A stretch of DNA of 35,473 nucleotides from Thermoflexales bacterium. Its GTDB lineage: Bacteria; Chloroflexota; Anaerolineae; J036; Brachytrichaceae. Of the stretch, positions 8,955 through 16,100 are shown piece after piece. Location: contig JAIBCK010000031.1 of the NCBI GenBank assembly GCA_019694215.1, forward strand, positions 1-35,473, given 5' to 3'. Made by a program: the position numbers and the translations under genes. The notes beneath the pieces were generated by a model. That model saw nothing but the letters and a program-made list of their open reading frames with translations. It was not told the DNA's origin and did not search any database. Numbering within the stretch: position 1 is the stretch's first letter; the number at the start of each line of letters is the position of its first letter.

Positions 8955-10598
8955 ATGGCCCGCTTGCCCCAATGGACGTCCCGATCGAAGGTGAGCGATA
9001 TCAACCGGGATCCTCTTGGCTTGGTGCGCGTCTTTGATCGTATGGGCGAGTGGTTGCTGTCTGGGGTCACCACCGCTACTCGGCGGGCGCGCTACTATGC
9101 TTTCTATCCCTGGGCGATCTGGTCAACGACGACGGTCCACCATACCCATGCCAGACCTGGATTTGTCAATGGCCTGCGCCGGCGCGAAGCTGCCTTTGTG
9201 CTCGCTCAGGCAGCCGTGGAATCCAAGTCGGAGCCAATCGGAACGAATCTCCTGGGCGTTGACGAAGGCCGGCGACACTGGAATGAGCGGGAGCCTTCCC
9301 AACCCATCTCACTGGATTTCCGCCCGCTTCCGGCAAATGATCTCGGCGGGTATGGACAGGTATATCAAGGCTCGCTCTTCAAGCTCGGCCTCGTGTCGCG
9401 TCCTGAATCAGCAAACGGATGTGACCTCGTCACGGAAGCTGCCATGCCGCTCGTGCGCGCGTATCAAGACGCCATTGGGCATACCGCCTATGGTCAAACG
9501 CTGGCAACAAGCGATCCCGCGTCCTTGTCGGCCGAGAACCTTGTTGGCTATGGGAAGAAATGCCGAATCAGGGCATTGAGTGTCGGCGAGAAAGTAACGA
9601 TTCAGGATCTCATGTTCGGACCTCCCACGCTTGATGCTCCCGAGGCGATCAATCGTCGTGATAGTTTCCTGTGGTGTCTTTGGGTGACTGGCCAGGCAGA
9701 ACGCGCTGATGGTTTCGAATCCGAAACCATTGATCGACTGCTCCTCGGGCAAGCGGCTTACACGAATCGACTTCTCAGGGACGGGCGTGAGATTCAACTG
9801 GAGGTGCCCGAGGCCTTGCGGACGTGCGCTGATCGCTATGCTCTCCTGCGCGGCCATGGCTACGCGATGTGTGCTCTGGAAGCGGTCTTCGGTCTTCTTC
9901 TGGATGCGACTGCCCCTGACCCCCTCACGGTCGAAGGTTTTGTCGATGGACTGTCTCTTCCGAATTTAAAGCGCGCTTGGTCAAGGCGAATGCGCGTGCC
10001 ACCCGCGCGAGATGTATTGGCCGGCTGGCTGGAATCCTCGGCCGCCACGCCCAATCGAGGGCGGGGTGCATTGACCGATCCGGGTTCCGAATACGGTCTC
10101 GAGTTTGCTTTTGACGACGCCGGCCCCGCCGATGTTCTGGCGGCCTGCGTGATGACGTTCTTCGCCATCTACGAGCGCCAGCGCGCATGGCGTGGCGTGC
10201 ATCCCCCTTGGATTGAAATGAGTGGGTGGGCTGGGGACGATCTGTGGTTTGAGCAGATTGCAAAGCTGATTGATGAGTGCGCCGATCAGCGCGTGTCGTT
10301 TCGAGATTTTCTGGTTCGGCTCATTCGAGACATCATTCTTCGTCACGAGAGGCGGACCCATTCACAGCGCGGTCAGTCGCATAGCCCATGGTTGCGACAG
10401 GACGATCGGAACCGAATTGGCCGCGTCAAGGGCTATGAGACCTTCATGCGCCCGTCGAGGCTGAACAGCGCCATGTCAATCCTGAACGACCTCGGACTGG
10501 TAGATATGAACAGTGACCCTGATGCTGAGACTGCAAACGCCATTCGGCTGACGGCTGATGGCCGGCGATTGTTGCGCGCGCGGGGCCTCGGAGGCTGA
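8955..10598 (+). CDS. Uncharacterised defence-operon protein (possibly DUF6361-like)
   Basis: The protein has 547 residues and starts at ATG 8955 immediately after the previous TAG. It has no clear Shine-Dalgarno of its own, which suggests translational coupling. I do not recognise the family with certainty. The N-terminal pattern DPLGLVRVF followed by LLSGVTTATRRARYYAFYPWAIW recalls, from memory, DUF6361-type proteins found beside helicase and PLD genes in defence islands. There are no Walker motifs, zinc clusters, transmembrane segments or obvious nuclease motifs. The last ~70 residues (GYETFMRPSRLNSAMSILNDLGL...ANAIRLTADGRRLL) look like a winged-helix unit, so DNA binding or a structural adaptor role is possible. 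The following gene begins 1 nt after the stop. Function is unknown. Confidence 0.8.
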   Translation: MARLPQWTSRSKVSDINRDPLGLVRVFDRMGEWLLSGVTTATRRARYYAFYPWAIWSTTTVHHTHARPGFVNGLRRREAAFVLAQAAVESKSEPIGTNLLGVDEGRRHWNEREPSQPISLDFRPLPANDLGGYGQVYQGSLFKLGLVSRPESANGCDLVTEAAMPLVRAYQDAIGHTAYGQTLATSDPASLSAENLVGYGKKCRIRALSVGEKVTIQDLMFGPPTLDAPEAINRRDSFLWCLWVTGQAERADGFESETIDRLLLGQAAYTNRLLRDGREIQLEVPEALRTCADRYALLRGHGYAMCALEAVFGLLLDATAPDPLTVEGFVDGLSLPNLKRAWSRRMRVPPARDVLAGWLESSAATPNRGRGALTDPGSEYGLEFAFDDAGPADVLAACVMTFFAIYERQRAWRGVHPPWIEMSGWAGDDLWFEQIAKLIDECADQRVSFRDFLVRLIRDIILRHERRTHSQRGQSHSPWLRQDDRNRIGRVKGYETFMRPSRLNSAMSILNDLGLVDMNSDPDAETANAIRLTADGRRLLRARGLGG

Positions 10599-10599
10599 T

Positions 10600-12756
10600 G
10601 TGGAAAAAGTCTCGCTCACGGAAGTGCTGAAGAAGGCGCCAGGATATGACCACGCCGTCGTCTGCACATATCGGTTTGGCGCAACGATATTTGAAAACGC
10701 CATTCTGAACGACTTTCGGGCATTCAGAGGGTGCGCGGTCATCAGTGTCCTGACGGATGTTGCTGACTTCGCCCGGTTGTGCGATGACGCGGATCTTCGA
10801 TACGTCAACCATCGTTACCTTCTCCAGGACGTGACTGTGGGATCGCGGGTATTTCATCCGAAACTGATGCTCTTCACCTCAGGCAGCGCCGCACGGCTGG
10901 TTGTGGGCAGCGCCAACTTCACAGAGAGCGGTCTGGGCGAAAACGCCGAATTGATCCAGGTATTTGAAGCACGAAAAAGCGATGGACGCAGCCCGCGCAT
11001 CTTTCATGCGGCACTCGATATTCTGGAGGCGATTGCCATGCGATGGTTGCCGGCGGACGGCGCGTTTTCCGGCCACCTAGCTACAATCCGCGCGAACACA
11101 GACTGGCTTTTTCAAGCGGTTCCGGAAGATGATCATTCGCCTGCATTAGTCCACAATCTTGACCGCCCGCTGCTTGATTCATTTGAAGAGGCGCTCGGCG
11201 CCGGACCCGTTGAGGAGTTCATCACTCTCTGCCCATATTTCGACGCGAATCTGGATGCGTTGAGCGAGATCGCGCGACGCTTTGACCCGCGCGTGATTCG
11301 CCTGATTACGCGCGATCGAGATACGACGCTGCCGGTGGATCGCCTCGCTGGCTGGCGTTCCGCGCATCCGAATACCGAACTGAAGATTCAATTGCTTGAG
11401 TATGCCAATGGCGAGGACGCGGGCCGCATGCTACACGCCAAGTTCCATGCTGCCCGCCGCGGAGAGGTGGTGGTGTGTATGTCCGGGAGTCCGAATTGCA
11501 CAGCATCGGCATTGCTGCGAAAAGCTGGGCCCGGCAACTTCGAAACAGGACTTCTGGTCAAGGACGCGCGGCGGAGGGAGGTCAGCGCGCTGATCAACGC
11601 TATGGGGAGACTCGTAGTGCCGGCCGACGAGACCAGGATTATCTGCGCCCCCCAGCAGCCGACGTGGGTATCGTCGCCGACCTATGTTGCCCTCTCACGT
11701 GTCGAATGGCGTGAGCCGTATCTAGTATTGGACTATTCGCCACTCTGGAATGGCCCGCTGCGCGTGGCGTTGTCTACAGAGCCTCCCGTCTCGATTTCGG
11801 TCGCTGCTAATCAGTCGCCTCTCAAGATCATGCTCCCTGAGGCGGCCCGAGAGGCGCTCAGAAAGGGCGCGGTCCGGGCCCGTCTCGTTTCCGAGGATGG
11901 CGAGCCACTCTCCGGATGGCGTTGGATTGAGAACGCGCGAACCGGTGATCTCCCGCACCGATTCCGACCCAACTGGGAGGCAAGTCAACGTGATCCCGGC
12001 AAGTTCTACCTGGTCCTCAAGGACCTAGTGGATCGCGGCGAGATCAAGGCGATCATTGACTTCCTGCAGTGGATGAACATCCCAACTGAGGGTCTTCATC
12101 GAAACACTCGGGGCCGACGATACGTGGAGGCAATGCGCGGATTTTCGGGAATCCCGCCGTTGCTGGCCAGGAAAGTTGAGACCCTGCGTTCGGCGATGGA
12201 TGAGTTCTATCCAAAACACAGGCGAAAACTGGAAAGTCATGCGCGGACCCCCAACATGGATGGCATTGACAACTTCGTCCAGATTTTTGAAACGCTCGCG
12301 ATGGCGCTGCGTTGTCACTGGGATCACGAACTAACCAACATCTCGTCAGCGGATAGTCAGATCCCCGCGGACGCCTGGGCGGACTTCAGACAGTATGCCG
12401 GCATCTGCGTGCAGCGCTACTTTGAATTGCTTCCGATACTCCAGCGCTTCGTCTCAGGCTTACGTACAGGTCGCGGGAGCGGCAACTACCGTCCCGAGTC
12501 TGACCTCGAGGAGACGCTGCTTGGTGGGCATGCCATGTGGCTGAATGACGTGGCGTTGGGCATCCAGCGGCTCACGACAACCGCTCGCGTGAGAACGCAG
12601 GGCGGTCAATTACTCGCGTTGCCATTCGGAACGCATGACGAGCTCGAGCTCGGGAACCTGCGAGAAGCGCGTTCAACTGCCGACCGCAACATTGCTTCGG
12701 CGCTAAGTGGGCTCTCGAGATTTGTTGGCGAGGTTCCGACGCGACGCGCTATATGA
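10600..12756 (+). CDS. Phospholipase-D-superfamily (HKD) putative nuclease
   Basis: GTG 10600 is chosen as the start: GGAGG at 10590-10594 sits 5 nt upstream and the gene then begins 1 nt after the previous stop. An in-frame ATG at 10558 would overlap the upstream gene by 41 nt. The protein has 718 residues. The first ~330 residues hold two PLD catalytic half-sites: H86-x-K88 with GSANF at 103-107, and H279-x-K281 with GSPN at 296-299. The aspartate of the classical HxK(x4)D motif is not in place in either half (T and R instead). The remaining ~390 residues are unassigned and include a conserved-looking helical part around NMDGIDNFVQIFETLA. PLD proteins partner DUF1998 helicases in DISARM (DrmC) and Dpd (DpdK), but this one is much larger than DrmC as I remember it. 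It is the last gene of the operon. Confidence 0.82.
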   Translation: MEKVSLTEVLKKAPGYDHAVVCTYRFGATIFENAILNDFRAFRGCAVISVLTDVADFARLCDDADLRYVNHRYLLQDVTVGSRVFHPKLMLFTSGSAARLVVGSANFTESGLGENAELIQVFEARKSDGRSPRIFHAALDILEAIAMRWLPADGAFSGHLATIRANTDWLFQAVPEDDHSPALVHNLDRPLLDSFEEALGAGPVEEFITLCPYFDANLDALSEIARRFDPRVIRLITRDRDTTLPVDRLAGWRSAHPNTELKIQLLEYANGEDAGRMLHAKFHAARRGEVVVCMSGSPNCTASALLRKAGPGNFETGLLVKDARRREVSALINAMGRLVVPADETRIICAPQQPTWVSSPTYVALSRVEWREPYLVLDYSPLWNGPLRVALSTEPPVSISVAANQSPLKIMLPEAAREALRKGAVRARLVSEDGEPLSGWRWIENARTGDLPHRFRPNWEASQRDPGKFYLVLKDLVDRGEIKAIIDFLQWMNIPTEGLHRNTRGRRYVEAMRGFSGIPPLLARKVETLRSAMDEFYPKHRRKLESHARTPNMDGIDNFVQIFETLAMALRCHWDHELTNISSADSQIPADAWADFRQYAGICVQRYFELLPILQRFVSGLRTGRGSGNYRPESDLEETLLGGHAMWLNDVALGIQRLTTTARVRTQGGQLLALPFGTHDELELGNLREARSTADRNIASALSGLSRFVGEVPTRRAI

Positions 12757-12845
12757 ACGTCCTCAGGTGTACTAGGCAAGATTTCATCTGCCGCTCCGCG
12801 CACTTCGATGGCAGATCGCCTCCATCCCCACCCCGAAAAACGAAT

Positions 12846-12869
12846 ACGCCGCCCTCATTGGGGCGGCGT
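12846..12869 (-). terminator. Hairpin terminator downstream of tRNA-Asp
   Basis: A perfect 9-bp inverted repeat (ACGCCGCCC, six-base loop, GGGCGGCGT) lies 25 nt beyond the tRNA 3' end. Read on the minus strand, the stem is followed by ATTCGTTTTTCG, giving a short U-rich run. It is also 89 nt past the stop of the plus-strand PLD gene and might halt that operon, but the plus side lacks a T tract. Confidence 0.65.
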
Positions 12870-12894
12870 TGGCGCCGTTTGCAGTTGCCATTAG

Positions 12895-12968
12895 CGGAAG
12901 CGACGGGATTCGAACCCGCGGTCTCTGCCTTGACAGGGCAGCGTGTTAGGCCTCTACACCACGCCTCC
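12895..12968 (-). tRNA. tRNA-Asp (anticodon GTC)
   Basis: On the minus strand the sequence folds into a full cloverleaf. The acceptor stem is GGAGGCG with CGCTTCC (one G-U pair). The D arm is GTGT...ACAC. The anticodon stem is CTGCC/GGCAG around the seven-base loop CTGTCAA, whose anticodon GTC decodes aspartate. The T arm is GCGGG-TTCGAAT-CCCGT. The discriminator is G and CCA is not encoded. The 3' end faces the defence-like operon at 210-12756, the orientation expected if an island had integrated at the tRNA 3' end. I found no second copy of that 3' end in the first 200 nt. Confidence 0.95.
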
Positions 12969-12984
12969 AGACCGTAGCCCGAAA

Positions 12985-12990
12985 ATTCTA
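12985..12990 (-). promoter_or_regulatory. -10 box of tRNA-Asp promoter
   Basis: TAGAAT on the minus strand, preceded by TGTGG, lies 16 nt upstream of the mature tRNA 5' end. That would place transcription start about 8 nt before the tRNA. No good -35 box is visible. Confidence 0.5.
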
Positions 12991-13102
12991 CCACAGCGAT
13001 CACGGACTGCATATTCGCGCGACTTGCGCGATTCACCGTTCACGCCCAGAATCGCCCATCAGGTCAAAGATCGTTGGGTTCGGCCCGCACGGGGAGGTCA
13101 GG

Positions 13103-16100
13103 ATGAACAGAATCGCTCAAGTTGGTCGCCTCTCGCTGGCGCTGGGAATCTCGCTCAGCGCCCTCGCCAGCGCAACGCCCTCGACACCCCCCGCACGCAC
13201 GGCCACGGCCGGCCCCGGCTTCGCCACCCAACCCGGCAGCGCCGCGGAACCCTATCTCACCCTCGACCCGGCCCAGGCCAGCCCCGGCCAAATGGTCACC
13301 GTGCGCGGGCAGCACTTCTGCCCAACGCTCACCTGCGGCCCACTCACGCTGCAGCAGGACGACACCCCCCTCGCGGCCGACATCACCGTCGACGCCGACG
13401 GCAGCTTCAGCGCCACGCTCCCCGCCGCCCGCAGATACGGCACCCATGAGATCGCCGCGACGCAACAGGGCCCCGACGGCGCGCTTCGCGATGCCAAATA
13501 TCTGATCGTTGGACGCATCGAGGCCAAACGCGAGAAGGACTCTGAGGAGGTGCGCGAGTACTTCCCGCCGCCCCCGCCCTCCAACCTTCCCAGCCCGGAG
13601 GCGGCCAGCGCCACCGCCTTCCAGCCCAATATCGGCTGGGGCGGGCGCGCGGTCGCGGTCGATGTCAACCCGACCAACGTCAACGAGGCCTGGGTGGCCA
13701 CCGAGAGCGGCGGCCTGTTCAAGACGACCAACGGTGGCGCCACCTGGGCGCACTACGGCAACACGGTGCAGTTCCGCATGGCGGATGTCAAATACGTCAC
13801 GACGGATGGCCAGTGGGTGATTGCCACCTCCACCTATGACACGCGCTCGACCAATCAGGGCGGCATCCTGCTCTCGACCAACGATGGCGCTTCCTGGTAT
13901 CACCCCGCCAGCGCGTCTGTGAGCTGCGCCACCGCGCCACGCGCCAGTGCCTATGGCATCGCCGTCGTCACCAGCGCCAACGAGGTCTACGTCGGCACGG
14001 ACTGCGGGCTGGCCATCAGCCGCGACAAGGGGGCCACCTGGACGCACGTCAGCAACTGGAACCCCGGCGCATCGCCGGGCACGTATTCGGTCATCGCCCG
14101 CGCCAACGGCGCCAACCGCATCGTCGACATCTGCGGCGACTATGGCCACCGCCGCTCGCTGGACAGCGGCGTGACGTGGACGACGACGAGCGCGCTGCTC
14201 GGGGACTGCACGGGCGCCTGGTCGCACGCGCTGGCCTCTTCACCCTCCGAGCCCAACGTCCTGTTCGCGGCCGTCAACGGCGCCGGCCTGATCAATTGTG
14301 GGGGCGCGCTCTACTTCGACGAGCGGCTGTACGAATCGGACAACGGTGGGCTGTCCTGGACGCCGGTCATCGCGCAGTACTGCCCCAACCGTCCGGCGCT
14401 GGTCTACACGCGGCCGTCCCGCGATGGCGTCGCCGGCCACTTCGATGTCTATTTCGGTGACGGGGTCGGGATGAGCCGCCAGATCTGCATCGCGGGCGGT
14501 CCGGGCAACCGCTGCTCGAGTTCTGCCTGGTCGTCGGTGACGCTCAGCCACGCCGACCCGGCCGCCATGGCCTGGGGCTGGGCGAGCAATTGTCCGTTGT
14601 ACGTGGTCGGCGACGGCGGCCCCTCGACCAGCACACTGGTCAGCTGCGGCGCCGCCTGGACGGCGGTCGGCGGTGGGAATGCCGGGTTCAATGCGCTGCA
14701 AGTCTATGAGGTCGCCAACCAGGTTCATCCCGGCGCAACGGATGTCTACTTCGGCACGCAGGACAACAGCCTGTGGGCGTCGTCCGACAGCGGCGTGAGC
14801 TGGCCCTACAACACCTGCTGCGAGGGCTTCTTCCTCCAGATGGCGCGCAACACAGCGTCGTCGGTGGGGCAGACCCTCGCGTATGCCGCGTGTGGCCCCT
14901 GCTCAAACCTCGGCAGCGGACCGTACTTCGGCGGGGAATATCTCTGGAACAACCCGCCCGGTGGCGGTGGCAACCCCGTCTTCGTCGCGGCAGGCGTGTA
15001 TCTGCAATGGAGCGTGCCCAACGCACCTACCAATACCGTGTCACAGCTCTACCTGACCACGAACACGGGCGGAAGCTGGACGCCCGTGGCCGGCGCCACC
15101 ATCGCGCAGGCGCTGTGGGGGCCACCCCGGCTGGCGGGGTCGGCATCCAACCCCGTGGCGCTGCAGCCCATCCAGCGCGCCGGCGGCGGGATCGGCCTGC
15201 GCGCCGTGTTCAACACGCGCTCCGGGGTGCCCTCCGTGAGCGGCGACCTGCTCCCGGCCGGGGACATCAGCATCTACTGCATGGGCCAGGGCACCTTCAT
15301 CTGCCCGGCCGTGTATGGCGTCAACCCGACCGACTCCAATCACATCATCTACGCGGACAAGGTCTCCAGCACGATGAAGGTGACCCGCAATGGCGGGGCC
15401 AGCTGGACGACGGACTGGGTGCTCACCGACCAGCTGACCGACCACGGGGCGAAGCTCTTTTCCGCGGGGGGTCTGCTGCAGCCGCATTTCATCCAGTGGG
15501 ACCCGACCAACCCGAACCGCATCTTCGTCAGCACCGATGAAGCCGGGACGATCATGAGCCTTGACAACGGCGCGTCGTGGGGGCGCCTGAAGGACAGCAC
15601 GCAGATCATCAATGCCTCCAACTTCGCCTTTGACGAGGCGCGTGGTCGCGTGATTGCGGCAAGCTACGGGCGCGGGCTGTGGATCCTGGACACGACGACG
15701 GCGGATGTCTCGATCCAGAAGACGGCCGCGGCCGTCTCCGGCGCGCAGATCCGCTACGCCATCACCGTGACCAACAACGGCCCGCTGGACCTGGCAGAGC
15801 GGGTGGTCTTCACCGATGTGCTGCCGGCTGGAACAACATTCGACCGTTTGACGGTGCCGACGCTGGTGGGCTGGTCGTGTTCGACACCGCCGGTGGGCGC
15901 GGGCGGGACGGTCAGCTGCATCAATTCCACGGGCGTGTATTCGAGCTACGGCCCACAGGTCATATCGCTGGTGGTCGACAGCTCGGCGCTCGCCGATGGC
16001 GTCAGCGTGTGCAACACGGCCTCGGTGCGCAGCGATTCGCCCGACCCGAACATGGCCAACAACGCGTCGCAGGCCTGCACGCTCATCCGCAAACTGACGG

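Noticed and set aside
210-12756. Canonical DISARM, Dpd or BREX system
   Set aside because: No methyltransferase, deazaguanine-insertion gene, PglZ or BrxC-like gene is present in the operon. The helicase and PLD proteins are related in type, but the partner set differs.
12753-12977. 74-residue plus-strand frame (EATGFEPAVSALTGQRVRPLHHASRP end)
   Set aside because: It is the antisense of the tRNA-Asp gene, a well-known source of false proteins.
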